A DNA stretch of 44,839 nucleotides from UBA1189 sp045612065 (GTDB lineage: Bacteria > Bacteroidota > Bacteroidia > Bacteroidales > Bacteroidaceae). The translations under genes and the position numbers were made by a program. The stretch is taken from contig JAZKYH010000044.1 of assembly GCA_045612065.1 (NCBI GenBank), positions 1 to 44,839 of the forward strand, written 5' to 3'. The notes below the pieces were generated by a model. It made no database searches. It had not been told where the DNA came from and saw nothing but the letters and a program-made list of their open reading frames with translations. Positions 25,860-34,881 of this stretch are shown piece by piece (within the stretch, counting starts at the first letter, position 1; each line of letters starts with the position of its first letter).

Positions 25860-25910
25860 ATCTGCTTTGCAGCTTGAAATTAGGCTGCGCCTCGGAAATG
25901 CTCAAATACA

Positions 25911-25942
25911 TTTGGCATTTCTCTCGGCTTGCACTAATTTTG
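25911..25942 (+). promoter_or_regulatory. Promoter of the SbsA-Ig lipoprotein gene, repeated promoter element
   Basis: TTTG (25911-25914), 20 bp, TAATTTTG (25935-25942), then the ATG 19 bp later. Even the spacer (TTTCTCTCGGCTTGCAC) is conserved in the tyrS promoter (34882-34913, minus strand). GAAATGC and GCATTTC flank the -33 box as an inverted pair. Confidence 0.75.
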
Positions 25943-25961
25943 TAGCAAAGAACGAATATAC

Positions 25962-27902
25962 ATGCAGATAAAGATAAAACAGATAGTAGCCTTGGCTTTT
26001 GTGGCGGCGATTGTTGTGGCTTGTGCCTCTATCGGTTCGCCTGATGGAGGACCTTATGATGAGACGCCTCCCGTATTCCTTGGTAGTACCCCTGAACCCT
26101 TTGCTTTGGGGGTTAAAGACAAGCGTGTGGTGCTTGAGTTCGACGAGTTCATCAAGATTGAGAAGGCTGCCGAGAAGGTGGTCATCTCGCCTCCGCAGAT
26201 ACAGCACCCCGAGGTGAAGACCAATGGTAAGAAGGTGGTGGTGCAGCTGCACGACACGCTGAAGGCTAACACAACCTATAGTATCGACTTCAGCGATGCC
26301 ATTGTCGACTACAATGAAGGGAATCCGTTGGGCAACTTTGCCTTCCTCTTCTCTACGGGCAATCAGATTGATACGTTGGCCGTGTCGGGTACCGTGCTCA
26401 ATGCCTCTAACCTGGAGCCGATAAAGGGAATCTTGGTTGGCCTGCACAGCGATCTTGCTGACAGTGCTTTCATAAAGAAACCTTTTGACCGCGTGTCGCG
26501 TACCGATGCTGACGGGCGTTTTACCATCTGCGGCATTGCTCCCGGAAGCTACCGGGCCTATGCTTTGCAGGATGCCAATCAGAACTTTATGTTCGACCAG
26601 AAGAATGAGATGATTGCCTTCCTCGACTCGCTGGTAGTGCCCTATACGGAGATTCGCATGCATCAAGACACGACATGGGTGGACTCGCTCACTATTGATA
26701 CTATTCGTACTGTGCCGCGTGTGCACTACCTGCCCGATGACTTGGTGCTGCTTGCCTTCACCGAGGCACCTACGCAGCGTTATCTGGCTAAGGTGGAGCG
26801 TCCCGAGTTGAACCGCTTCTCCATATTCTTTTCGCTCGGAGCCGATAGCTTGCCACTGCTTACTCCGCTCAACTTTCCTGCCGATGATGCCTACATCGTG
26901 CAGACAAGCGTTGACTATGATAGCATAACCTACTGGATGAAGGATACGCTCGTGTATTATCAGGACACGCTCTCGTTTGCCCTCACCTATGAGTATACCG
27001 ATACGGCGGGACTGCTTGTGCCGCGTACCGACACGCTCAATCTTGTGCCTAAGAAGACCCGTAGCAAGATATTACAGGAAGAGGAAAAGAAGCGTAAGGA
27101 GGCTGAGAAAGAGCGCGAGAAACGCTTGAAGCATGGGGACACCATCCCCGAGCCGAAGCCACAGCCTAGGTATCTCGGCATTAAGATAAACGGAAGCTCA
27201 AGCATGGACATCAATAGTCATGTGCTGATTGACTTTACTGAGCCCATCGTGCAGTATGGTAGTGATGCTGTACGTCTGTATAAGAAGGTTGATACACTAT
27301 GGGTTGACGAGCCTTATCTATTCCGTCAGCGCAAGCACGAGCTGATGGGCTTTGAGTTGTTGGGTGAGTGGCGCCCCGGTGTGGAGTATAAGGTGACGGT
27401 TGACTCGGCTGCCTTTGTAGGGCTATATGGCCTGCACACTAAACAGCAGGAGGTGAAACTCAAGTTCAAGTCGCTCGACCAATATAGCACGCTTTACCTG
27501 ACCATTCAAGATGCTCAGCCCGGCTATGTGGTGCAGTTGCTTGGTGGTGGCGAGAAGGTGATGCGCCAACAGCGGGTGCAGAAGGGTCAGGCAGATTTCT
27601 ACTTCCTTGCTCCAGGCGTTTATCATATCCGTGTCTTCAACGACCGTAATGGTAATGGCGTGTGGGATACCGGACTCTATGAGACGAAGCAAGCAGCTGA
27701 GGAGGTCTACTACTTCCCCGGTAAGATAGAGACTCGTGCCAACTGGGACTATACGCAGGAGTGGAACCCCACAGCGATGCCGCTTGAACGACAGAAGCCC
27801 GACGAGATAAAGAAGCAGAAGTCGGTGACGAAGGAGCGCAAGTCGAAGAATGCCGAACGTGAGGAGAAGAAGAGACAACAACAGCAACAGCAGCAGCGTT
27901 GA
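25962..27902 (+). CDS. Lipoprotein with N-terminal SbsA Ig-like (Big_5) domain
   Basis: The signal VAAIVVACAS has a lipobox with Cys at about residue 21, so the protein is a lipoprotein. An Ig-like Big_5 domain follows (about 35-130; TPPVFLGSTPEPFALGVKDK, then VLEFDEFI). A carboxypeptidase-regulatory-like beta domain (about 140-200, VSGTVLNASNLEPIKG) comes next. The middle has a charged linker (KKRKEAEKEREKRLKHGD, about 375-390) and the C-terminus is lysine/glutamine-rich (CAG/CAA tract). This architecture is common in Bacteroidetes next to an M16 peptidase, but its function is not established. Confidence 0.85.
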   Translation: MQIKIKQIVALAFVAAIVVACASIGSPDGGPYDETPPVFLGSTPEPFALGVKDKRVVLEFDEFIKIEKAAEKVVISPPQIQHPEVKTNGKKVVVQLHDTLKANTTYSIDFSDAIVDYNEGNPLGNFAFLFSTGNQIDTLAVSGTVLNASNLEPIKGILVGLHSDLADSAFIKKPFDRVSRTDADGRFTICGIAPGSYRAYALQDANQNFMFDQKNEMIAFLDSLVVPYTEIRMHQDTTWVDSLTIDTIRTVPRVHYLPDDLVLLAFTEAPTQRYLAKVERPELNRFSIFFSLGADSLPLLTPLNFPADDAYIVQTSVDYDSITYWMKDTLVYYQDTLSFALTYEYTDTAGLLVPRTDTLNLVPKKTRSKILQEEEKKRKEAEKEREKRLKHGDTIPEPKPQPRYLGIKINGSSSMDINSHVLIDFTEPIVQYGSDAVRLYKKVDTLWVDEPYLFRQRKHELMGFELLGEWRPGVEYKVTVDSAAFVGLYGLHTKQQEVKLKFKSLDQYSTLYLTIQDAQPGYVVQLLGGGEKVMRQQRVQKGQADFYFLAPGVYHIRVFNDRNGNGVWDTGLYETKQAAEEVYYFPGKIETRANWDYTQEWNPTAMPLERQKPDEIKKQKSVTKERKSKNAEREEKKRQQQQQQQR

Positions 27903-27922
27903 TGACGGGGAGGCTTTTAGGT

Positions 27923-29146
27923 ATGAAACCTTGTAACACTACTGCACTTGCTAACGGATTGCGCATTATCCATATGCCATCGCCCACCTCGGTGGTCTAT
28001 TGTGGCTATGCTATAGATGCTGGTACCCGGGATGAGCTGCCTAATGAACTCGGATTGGCGCATTTCGTGGAGCACATGCTTTTCAAGGGTACTGCACGTC
28101 GTCGGGCATGGCACATACTGAACCGCATGGAGAATGTCGGGGGTGAGCTCAATGCCTACACGAATAAGGAGGAGACGGTGGTGTACTCTGCCTTCTTGAA
28201 GAAGGACTTCACAAGGGCCTTGGAATTACTTACGGATATCGTGTTTCATAGTACCTATCCACAGCATGAGATGGATAAGGAACGTGGCGTTATCCTCGAA
28301 GAGATAGACTGCTACGAAGATAATCCAGCTGAACTCATATTCGATGACTTCGAGGATATCCTTTTCCGAGGGCATTCCTTGGGACATAATATCTTGGGTA
28401 CGCCGAAGCTGATCAAGCGTTTTACCTCGGCTCATACCCGGAGCTTTGTTGACCGCTATTACCATCCTGCAAATGCGGTATTGTTCGTTTATGGTAACAT
28501 CCCCTTCAGCCGCATCGTCATGTGGGCCGAGCGTTTCACGGCTGACATCCCTTCGGGTGCTGCCAATAAGGGGCGTACAGCACCATTGCCCTATGTGCCG
28601 AGTCGGGTGGAACAGACTCGCCATACCCATCAGGCGCATGTGATGTTGGGATGCACGGGATATCCATCGGGAGATAAGCGCCGAACGGGGTTATATTTGC
28701 TGAATAACATGTTGGGTGGACCTGGTATGAATAGTAGGCTCAACCTCGCCCTGCGTGAGAACTTGGGATTGGTATACAATGTAGAAAGTAATCTTCTGAA
28801 CTATACTGATACGGGGGTCTTTAACATCTATTTTGGTACTGACGCCAATGAAGCCGACCGTTGCATTGAGCTGACAATGAAGGAGCTGGACCGATTGCGA
28901 GAAAAGCAGCTCTCCTCACTGCAGTTATCGGCCGCCAAGAAGCAACTTATCGGCCAGGTGGGTGTGGCCTCTGACAACTTCGAGAGTACGGCACTCGGCA
29001 TGGCTAAGACCTATCTGCATTATGGGGAATATGAGGGTGCAGAAGCACTCTATCGCCGTATCGAGACTCTCACTGCCAAAGAACTTTGGGACATTGCCAA
29101 CGAACTCTTTGTGCGCGAAAATCTTTCCGTATTAGTTTACCGGTAG
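27923..29146 (+). CDS. M16 family zinc peptidase (pitrilysin/processing-peptidase type)
   Basis: The inverted zinc motif HxxEH is present as H47-F-V-E50-H51 (GLAHFVEHMLFKGT), and the downstream zinc-binding glutamate is in the EEIDCYEDNPAE region. The C-terminal half has the inactive M16 domain with NNMLGGPGMNSRLNLALRE. The length of 407 residues matches single-unit M16 enzymes. ATG 27923 (MKPCNTTALANGLRI) matches the family start and has GGAGG 11 bp upstream; an ATG at 27902 overlapping the previous stop is the alternative. Its 3' end overlaps the convergent DUF4435 gene by 15 bp. Confidence 0.92.
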   Translation: MKPCNTTALANGLRIIHMPSPTSVVYCGYAIDAGTRDELPNELGLAHFVEHMLFKGTARRRAWHILNRMENVGGELNAYTNKEETVVYSAFLKKDFTRALELLTDIVFHSTYPQHEMDKERGVILEEIDCYEDNPAELIFDDFEDILFRGHSLGHNILGTPKLIKRFTSAHTRSFVDRYYHPANAVLFVYGNIPFSRIVMWAERFTADIPSGAANKGRTAPLPYVPSRVEQTRHTHQAHVMLGCTGYPSGDKRRTGLYLLNNMLGGPGMNSRLNLALRENLGLVYNVESNLLNYTDTGVFNIYFGTDANEADRCIELTMKELDRLREKQLSSLQLSAAKKQLIGQVGVASDNFESTALGMAKTYLHYGEYEGAEALYRRIETLTAKELWDIANELFVRENLSVLVYR

Positions 29147-30136
29147 CAGCAGTATCAACTGCTCGATATCTTTTCTTATCATTGCGTAGGTCGATGCGCT
29201 TTCGTAGTCGGTGTTCTTGCGCAGTATCGACTCTATGGTCTGCAGGCTGCGATGGTAGGCAGTGAGCTCATTGCGGTATTGCTGGGCATGGCAGGCAAGG
29301 TGGCGTATCTCGGCTTCTCGTTCACGTCGCAGTCGTACACATACGGGCGATAGTACTTTCATGACTACATTCTCTTTCAAGTGATGCCCTTGTATGAAGA
29401 GGTAGGTGTTGTCGGGTGTCACGCCGAGCCGTTCCAACTCGGGCTTCATAATCTCCAAGTCGGGTAGGGCATGAGGGTAGCGTCGGGCAAGCCAATTGCG
29501 TTTCTTCTCCACTCGGACGCGCAGCAGCTCCAATGCATCTTCAGGGTGGGGGACACTCACGGGATCGAGTCGTACCACACGGCAGAAATCCTGCATGGAG
29601 AATACTGACAGTTCGCGTTTGCGGTAAAACCATATATTCCACAAGAAGAGTGGGTAGATGATTTGTGAATAGAGGCGGAAGAAGGCCTCAAAGTCTATCA
29701 TGGCTTTGTCGTTCAGCGTGCTCTGTACACATACTCCGTGTAGGCTCTCCGCATAGCACTGATAGTTCTCTATGGCATACGCATAGGTGTGCAGCACATA
29801 GGGGCTGCTGATAATGCGGCGCGAGGTGCTTGTCTTTCCCTGCAACAGGTAGTCGTAGTCACTATCGACACAAGCGATCATGTGTCCTCCGAGTCCCAAA
29901 CCAAGTTCGTTCATCATGGCCACCTTTTTGCCTTTGGCAAGTGAGGTGTTTGAGGGTAACATGACTTGGAAGTAGTACTTCTCGCAATTGTATTCACTTA
30001 GCAGATGGCTCCAGAACGACACGTCATCATAGCTCTCTACATAGGCTACTATGCGCTTGCGAGCCGTCTTGGGACGCAAGCTATTCGCTGCTTCTACGTA
30101 GAGCGAGGTTATGTTTTGTGTTAGTCGTTTAGCCAC
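29132..30136 (-). CDS. DUF4435 protein, putative TOPRIM-like nuclease (AriB-like)
   Basis: DUF4435 (PF14491) contains the AriB effector of the PARIS anti-phage system, which has a TOPRIM fold. The expected acidic positions are visible: E34 in VAYVESYDD and D91/D93/D95 in ACVDSDYDYL. The start codon is GTG at 30136, and the protein is 334 residues. The gene follows an AAA ATPase gene on the same strand after 113 bp, the AriA-AriB order. Its 3' end overlaps the convergent M16 gene, with no terminator between them. A defence role is inference from family and pairing; many Bacteroidales carry similar pairs whose function has not been tested. Confidence 0.82.
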   Translation of the reverse strand: MAKRLTQNITSLYVEAANSLRPKTARKRIVAYVESYDDVSFWSHLLSEYNCEKYYFQVMLPSNTSLAKGKKVAMMNELGLGLGGHMIACVDSDYDYLLQGKTSTSRRIISSPYVLHTYAYAIENYQCYAESLHGVCVQSTLNDKAMIDFEAFFRLYSQIIYPLFLWNIWFYRKRELSVFSMQDFCRVVRLDPVSVPHPEDALELLRVRVEKKRNWLARRYPHALPDLEIMKPELERLGVTPDNTYLFIQGHHLKENVVMKVLSPVCVRLRREREAEIRHLACHAQQYRNELTAYHRSLQTIESILRKNTDYESASTYAMIRKDIEQLILLLPVN

Positions 30137-30142
30137 GTTTTA

Positions 30143-30247
30143 TAATGCTGAATTTTGAATTATGAAAGTCGTGTTTCTGAATCATCTGTGCCACCTATCT
30201 GCGAAAGAGAGTGTTGATTCAGAATTCATCATTTAGAATTCAGAATT
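30143..30247. repeat. Dispersed AT-rich repeat (CAGAATTC type) between ATPase and DUF4435 genes
   Basis: GAATTTTGAATTATGAAAG on the left is roughly inverted relative to TTCAGAATTC and TTTAGAATTCAGAATT on the right. The right arm resembles the repeat inside the surface protein gene (25481-25508). The element fills the gap of a likely two-gene operon. Confidence 0.6.
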
Positions 30248-30249
30248 GT

Positions 30250-31098
30250 TTATACGGTGATATCCGTCACTTCAGTGACTGCATCCATCCATCCTCCCAT
30301 TACTACGGCAGGCGAGTGGGTGGTGAGGATGACCTGTGCATTGGGGTTCATCTCGCGTATGATGCTGATGATGCGCTGCTGCCATTCGATGTGCAGTGAT
30401 ACCTCAGGCTCGTCCATAAGGAGTACGCAAGGTTGCTTGTCTTGCACCAATACGGTAAGTAGGATGACAAGTATCTGCTTCTCTCCGCTTGAAAGACGGT
30501 AGGGGAGTAGCTCCCGTCCCTCTTGGTCGAACACGATTTCGTTTTTCGAGCGTATGATTTTCTTTCCTGTTTCGGCAAAGAGCTCATCCGTCAAGTCTTG
30601 GAATCGTCTCTTGGGATACGATACCTCTGCTGCTTTTCGCTGACTTTCTACATCTCCCGATGAGAGGAGCTCGATGATACGGTTACCGATGTTTACTTGA
30701 TAATCCAAGTAGCGGCGCTGGAGCTGGTAGAGTTGCCAGTCAAGTTCAGTCTTCACGTTCTTGTCTGCCATCTTCTCTGCCAAGTTGCTGTGGAATAGAG
30801 GTCGGTCGAAACTGCGTATCACATCAAAATGTATTGTTGTAGCGTCTTCGGGGTAGAACGTCATCTTTACCCCCTCCAAGTCCTTTACCTTTACATCAAT
30901 ACCGCCTGCCAAATGGTCTAACTGGGCAGCAGCACGGTTTAGGATGGTTGATTTTCCAATACCATTGATTCCACTCAAGATATTCACATCACGGCGTAGG
31001 TCCCAAATGATATGTTTGCGACCCCACAGCGCTTCTATCTCAATGCGGCGTATATATTCAGCCTGCACTTCGCTATGATTCTCTTTCAACGCTTCCAT
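30250..31098 (-). CDS. AAA/ABC-type ATPase (AriA-like), partner of DUF4435 protein
   Basis: The 282-residue protein is a compact SMC/ABC-like ATPase. Walker A is GINGIGKST (about 43-51), the signature is LSSGEKQ (about 208), Walker B is VLLMDEPEVSLH (about 229-240) and the switch histidine is in TTHSP (about 260). Only a short helical insert separates Walker A from the signature, so it lacks a long coiled coil. AAA_15/AAA_21 ATPases paired with DUF4435 are the PARIS arrangement; AriA is usually longer, which makes this a reduced form or a different system. A -7-like box lies at 31126-31133. Confidence 0.85.
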   Translation of the reverse strand: MEALKENHSEVQAEYIRRIEIEALWGRKHIIWDLRRDVNILSGINGIGKSTILNRAAAQLDHLAGGIDVKVKDLEGVKMTFYPEDATTIHFDVIRSFDRPLFHSNLAEKMADKNVKTELDWQLYQLQRRYLDYQVNIGNRIIELLSSGDVESQRKAAEVSYPKRRFQDLTDELFAETGKKIIRSKNEIVFDQEGRELLPYRLSSGEKQILVILLTVLVQDKQPCVLLMDEPEVSLHIEWQQRIISIIREMNPNAQVILTTHSPAVVMGGWMDAVTEVTDITV

Positions 31099-31125
31099 GG
31101 TAATCTTTCTTTATGAATGCTTCTG

Positions 31126-31133
31126 CGAAGATA
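31126..31133 (-). promoter_or_regulatory. -7-like box for the ATPase gene
   Basis: The minus strand reads TATCTTCG, one mismatch from TAnnTTTG, 27 bp before the ATG. No good -33 box is seen. Confidence 0.4.
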
Positions 31134-31198
31134 CGTATTTTCTTTTTCACTTGTATGTGAATTGGTGATTTTTTGTTTGGCACACTTGTAAAAACAAA

Positions 31199-31224
31199 AA
31201 GCGAGCAGCAATTGCTGCTCGCTT
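31199..31224 (-). terminator. Rho-independent terminator of the flotillin operon
   Basis: AAGCGAGCAGCAA pairs with TTGCTGCTCGCTT. On the minus strand the hairpin is followed by TTTGTTTTTAC. It lies 21 bp after the flotillin stop. Confidence 0.85.
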
Positions 31225-31245
31225 GTATACAATATGCTTGATGTA

Positions 31246-32613
31246 TTAATCTTCCTCTACGGGAATTGCATTTTGCACTTCGTTCTTCTTGCCTAAGTAC
31301 TCGGGGAGGCTCATGCCTGCGAGGTCGAAGAGGTCGCTCAAGGGAGGTACTGACTTTATCAAACCTGATACGAAGTTGGCTGTAGAACCTTTGCCATCGG
31401 CGCTATTGCCTGAATCCCAAACCGTAACGTGGTCGATATTAACGCCTTTGACAGCCTCAACTTGTGTCTTAACCAACTCAGGCAACTTCTCGAGCAAGAG
31501 CAACATGTATGCTTTGTTGGCATCGCCACCTGCTGCTTGCACCATCTTGTCGTAACCCGCAGCTTGCTTGGTGAGCACTTCGTAGAGACCCTTAGCCTCA
31601 GCTTCCATCTTGGCATAGATAGCGTCGGCCTCACCCTTTGCCTTTACGCGAGCCTTCTCAGCTTCAGCTTCGGCTTCGATGATACGACGTTTCTTCTCAA
31701 TCTCCTCGGGCACGATGATATTGGCCTGTTGGGTAGAACGTTCACGTTCAGCACGGGCAAGCTCAGCTTCTTTCTCGGCTGCGTATGCCTCTTGCAAGGC
31801 TTTTGCCTGTTGTACCTTCTCGGCAGCAGTAGCGAGACGGTTGGCCTCAGCTTCCTTCTCGCGACGGAAAGCGTTTGAGTTGGCAATCTCAATCTGTGCA
31901 TTGTTCTCTCCCTTAACGGCGATAGCATTTGCTTCAGAAGTCTTGATACGAGTATCACGCACCGCCTCTGCCTTACCGATTTCACCATACTTGTCCTGCT
32001 CAGCCACGCTTACCTTAGCTTCGTTGATAGCCTTGGCTGCAGCCTCCTTACCGAGAGCCTCGATGTATCCGCTCTCGTCCTTGATGTCGGTTACGTTTAC
32101 GTTGATGAGACGAAGACCAATCTTCTTCAACTCCACCTCCACGTTCTTGGAGATATTCTCAAGGAACTTGTCGCGGTCGCTATTAATTTCCTCGATAGAC
32201 ATCGTAGCGATAACCAAACGCAGCTGACCAAAGAGGATATCACGAGCGAGCTCCTGTATCTCTGATGAGGAGAGTCCCAACAAGCGCTCAGCAGCGTTGT
32301 TCATTGAGTCGGGCTCAGTAGAGATACCTACGGTGAAACGACAAGGAACGTCAACGCGGATGTTCTGACGTGAAAGCGCATTGGTGAGGTTAGCATCGAT
32401 AGAGATAGGAGTCAAGTTCAGGTATGCATAGTCCTGAATGATGGGCCATACGAACTTACCGCCACCATGGATACATTTGGCAGAACCACCGCCTGTCTTT
32501 CCATATACTACAAGAATCTTGTCCGAAGGACAACGTCTGTAACGACGAATCACTGCTGCTACGGTAGCGAAACCTACTACTACCAATATCAGTCCTAAGA
32601 ATGCAACGTTCAT
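31246..32613 (-). CDS. Flotillin-like SPFH protein
   Basis: An N-terminal hydrophobic hairpin (MNVAFLGLILVVVGFATVAAVI) anchors the protein. An SPFH/band 7 domain follows (about 30-200; VPCRFTVGI, AARRLLGLS-like region, LRLINVNVTDIKDESGYIEALGKEAAA). The alanine/glutamate-rich helical flotillin domain (about 200-355; KAEAVRDTRIKTSEANAIAVKGENNAQIE) comes next. The length of 455 residues is close to usual. With the NfeD-like gene 44 bp upstream it forms the YuaF-FloT-type pair that organises membrane microdomains and handles membrane fluidity. Confidence 0.92.
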   Translation of the reverse strand: MNVAFLGLILVVVGFATVAAVIRRYRRCPSDKILVVYGKTGGGSAKCIHGGGKFVWPIIQDYAYLNLTPISIDANLTNALSRQNIRVDVPCRFTVGISTEPDSMNNAAERLLGLSSSEIQELARDILFGQLRLVIATMSIEEINSDRDKFLENISKNVEVELKKIGLRLINVNVTDIKDESGYIEALGKEAAAKAINEAKVSVAEQDKYGEIGKAEAVRDTRIKTSEANAIAVKGENNAQIEIANSNAFRREKEAEANRLATAAEKVQQAKALQEAYAAEKEAELARAERERSTQQANIIVPEEIEKKRRIIEAEAEAEKARVKAKGEADAIYAKMEAEAKGLYEVLTKQAAGYDKMVQAAGGDANKAYMLLLLEKLPELVKTQVEAVKGVNIDHVTVWDSGNSADGKGSTANFVSGLIKSVPPLSDLFDLAGMSLPEYLGKKNEVQNAIPVEED

Positions 32614-32657
32614 AGTTTTGTACTTTTAAAATGTTGTTATAGATGAAGTTTTATTTA

Positions 32658-33221
32658 TTACACGCGTTCTACTTCAAGCAGTTCGGAACCGATAACTTTA
32701 GTGATGCGTACCTTGGTACCTGTGGGTATAGTTTCTCCCTCAGTCATTGCATCCAATTCGTGCATCGAACCGCGTACGCTTACCATCACCTTGCCAACTC
32801 CCTTCTTGTTGCCGGGGATGCGCAGATAAGTGTCGGCAATTTGTCCTATGGCTTCTTCCAATTGGAATGTCTTGTCGGTCGAGAGCTTCATCACTTGGCG
32901 GATGATGATTACGAATACGAAAACAAAGACCAAACCTACTCCCATAGAGGCTACTTGCAACCACAGCATATTGGGAATTGATTCCTTAAGTGCTATACCT
33001 GCCCATCCGTAGCCAAGCATGAAATTAATCAAGTTTCGGAAGGTGAAATATCCTGATACACCATCCAACTCTACATCTTCAAAGCCGGCTCCATCATCGG
33101 TGTCGGCATCGAGTCCGAGGAATGCCATAATGGTCTGTACCAAGAAGAAGGCACTCGAAATTATTGCCAATCCCCAAAATACTTGCATGGGGAACTCCAA
33201 TGCGAGAAATTTGTCCATCAT
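32658..33221 (-). CDS. NfeD-like (YuaF-type) membrane protein with OB fold
   Basis: The 187-residue protein has about three membrane helices (FWGLAIISSAFFLVQTIMAF, NLINFMLGYGWAGIALKE, VASMGVGLVFVFVFVIII). A C-terminal OB-fold domain follows (about 120-187; GQIADTYLRIPGNKKGVGKVMVSVRGSMHELDAM, IPTGTKVRITKVIGSELLEVERV). This is the NfeD partner encoded with flotillin. It has its own promoter upstream and is probably co-transcribed with the flotillin gene. Confidence 0.88.
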   Translation of the reverse strand: MMDKFLALEFPMQVFWGLAIISSAFFLVQTIMAFLGLDADTDDGAGFEDVELDGVSGYFTFRNLINFMLGYGWAGIALKESIPNMLWLQVASMGVGLVFVFVFVIIIRQVMKLSTDKTFQLEEAIGQIADTYLRIPGNKKGVGKVMVSVRGSMHELDAMTEGETIPTGTKVRITKVIGSELLEVERV

Positions 33222-33275
33222 ATCTGTCTTGTGCTTTTAGTTAATGTTGCTCGTGGAGATTATTCCATCATCGGG

Positions 33276-33307
33276 CAAAGGTACATTATATTTCAGAGCA
33301 TTGCAAG
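33276..33307 (-). promoter_or_regulatory. Promoter of the NfeD-flotillin operon
   Basis: The minus strand has CTTG (33304-33307), 20 bp, then TACCTTTG (33276-33283), about 55 bp before the ATG. Confidence 0.65.
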
Positions 33308-33348
33308 CGGCGACTTTAAAAACAGCTTATGTTTTGCAACATAAAAAT

Positions 33349-33375
33349 AGAGTCACCAGCTTAGTTGATGACTCT
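33349..33375 (-). terminator. Terminator after tRNA-Gln
   Basis: AGAGTCA (33349-33355) pairs with TGACTCT (33369-33375). On the minus strand the stem is followed by ATTTTTAT. It lies 25 bp past the tRNA. Confidence 0.7.
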
Positions 33376-33400
33376 CTACTTCACTCCGTTTTTTTTTGAG

Positions 33401-33472
33401 TTGTCCTACCTGGATTCGAACCAAGACAAACAGAACCAAAACCTGTTGTGCTACCATTACACCATAGGACAA
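33401..33472 (-). tRNA. tRNA-Gln (anticodon TTG)
   Basis: On the minus strand a 7-bp acceptor stem (TTGTCCT/AGGACAA) encloses a D arm (GGTGTAATGGTAGCAC) and an anticodon arm ACAGG/TCTGT with loop TTTTGGT. The T arm has GGTTCGAATCC. The loop gives anticodon TTG, which reads CAA and CAG. The 3' CCA is not encoded. Confidence 0.93.
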
Positions 33473-33549
33473 TCCTCTGTGCCTCCTTTCGGAAAAGCGG
33501 TGCAAAGATAGAGGTTTTTCTCTATCCTTGCAAACTTTTAATGATTTTT

Positions 33550-34842
33550 TTACTCTGCGATGAGCAGGAAGTAGTTCTTCTTACCGCGTTGTACGAGCAG
33601 GTACTTGTCGTTGAGCAGGTCTGCAGTGGTAATCTCCTGGTCAAAAGCTGCAAGCTTCTCCTTGTTTAGCGATACGCCACCACCCTGAGCCATCTTGCGC
33701 ATCTCGCCCTTTGAGGGGAATACGGCAGAGTCCTCTACGAAGAGGTCTACGGCCTTCACGCCAGCCTCAATCTTGGCTCGTGACACCTTGAACTGGGGCA
33801 CGCCATCGAACACGGCCAGCAAGGTGTCCTCATCGAGCTTCACCAATGCATCGTGGGTGTTGTTGCCGAAGAGGATGCCCGATGCCTCTACTGCTGCCTC
33901 ATAGTCGGCCTCAGAGTGTACCATGATGGTCACCTCCTTGGCAAGGCGCTTCTGCAAGGTGCGCATGTGGGGAGCCTCGGCATGCTCGGCGATGAGTGCT
34001 TCAATCTCCTCGCGACCGATAGCGGTGAATATCTTGATGTACTTGGCAGCATCGTCATCGCTCACGTTGAGCCAGAACTGGTAGAACTTGTAGGGTGAGG
34101 TGTAGCGGGGATCGAGCCATACGTTACCCGACTCGGTCTTGCCGAACTTGCCACCATCGGCCTTGGTGATGAGCGGGCAGGTGAGGGCATATACTTCGTT
34201 GCCGCTGGTACGACGGATGAGCTCGGCACCGGTGGTGATGTTACCCCACTGATCGCTACCACCCATCTGGAGCTTACAGTTCTTGTGTTCGTTGAGGTAG
34301 AGGAAGTCGTAGCCCTGAAGCAACTGATAAGTAAACTCGGTGAATGAGAGACCGTCGCGAGCCTCACCATTGAGACGCTTCTGCACTGAGTCCTTAGCCA
34401 TCATATAGTTTACGGTGATGTGCTTACCCACCTCGCGAGCAAAGTCGAGGAAGGTGAAGTCCTTCATCCAGTCATAGTTGTTCACGAGCTCGGCACAGTT
34501 GGGAGCATCGCTTTCGAAATCGAGGAACTTGGCCAACTGCTTCTTGATGCACTCCTGATTGTGACGGAGGGTCTCCTCATTGAGCAGGTTGCGCTCCTGT
34601 GACTTACCCGAGGGGTCGCCAATCATACCTGTAGCACCACCTACGAGAGCTAGAGGCTTGTGGCCACAACGCTGGAGGTGACGCAACATCATTACACCGC
34701 AGAGGTGACCGATGTGCAGTGAGTCGGCTGTGGGGTCAATGCCCAAGTAAGCCGTTACCATCTCTTTACTTAACAACTCTTCTGTTCCGGGCATCATGGT
34801 ATGCACCATGCCACGCCATTGAAGTTCTTCTACAAAGTTCAT
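33550..34842 (-). CDS. tyrS: Tyrosyl-tRNA synthetase
   Basis: TyrRS charges tRNA-Tyr. The class I motifs are HIGH (LHIGHLCGVMML) and a KMSKS equivalent KFGKT (GGKFGKTESGNVWL). The binding region QLLQGYDFLYLNEHKNCKLQMGGSDQWGN is intact, and a C-terminal S4-like domain follows. The length is 430 residues from MNFVEELQWRGM at 34842. The frame stays open 168 bp further upstream, but a consensus promoter lies inside that stretch (34882-34913), so the shorter start is correct. Confidence 0.96.
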   Translation of the reverse strand: MNFVEELQWRGMVHTMMPGTEELLSKEMVTAYLGIDPTADSLHIGHLCGVMMLRHLQRCGHKPLALVGGATGMIGDPSGKSQERNLLNEETLRHNQECIKKQLAKFLDFESDAPNCAELVNNYDWMKDFTFLDFAREVGKHITVNYMMAKDSVQKRLNGEARDGLSFTEFTYQLLQGYDFLYLNEHKNCKLQMGGSDQWGNITTGAELIRRTSGNEVYALTCPLITKADGGKFGKTESGNVWLDPRYTSPYKFYQFWLNVSDDDAAKYIKIFTAIGREEIEALIAEHAEAPHMRTLQKRLAKEVTIMVHSEADYEAAVEASGILFGNNTHDALVKLDEDTLLAVFDGVPQFKVSRAKIEAGVKAVDLFVEDSAVFPSKGEMRKMAQGGGVSLNKEKLAAFDQEITTADLLNDKYLLVQRGKKNYFLLIAE

Positions 34843-34881
34843 CGTATATACGTATTTTATAGTTATTCCCTTTTGTGGGGA

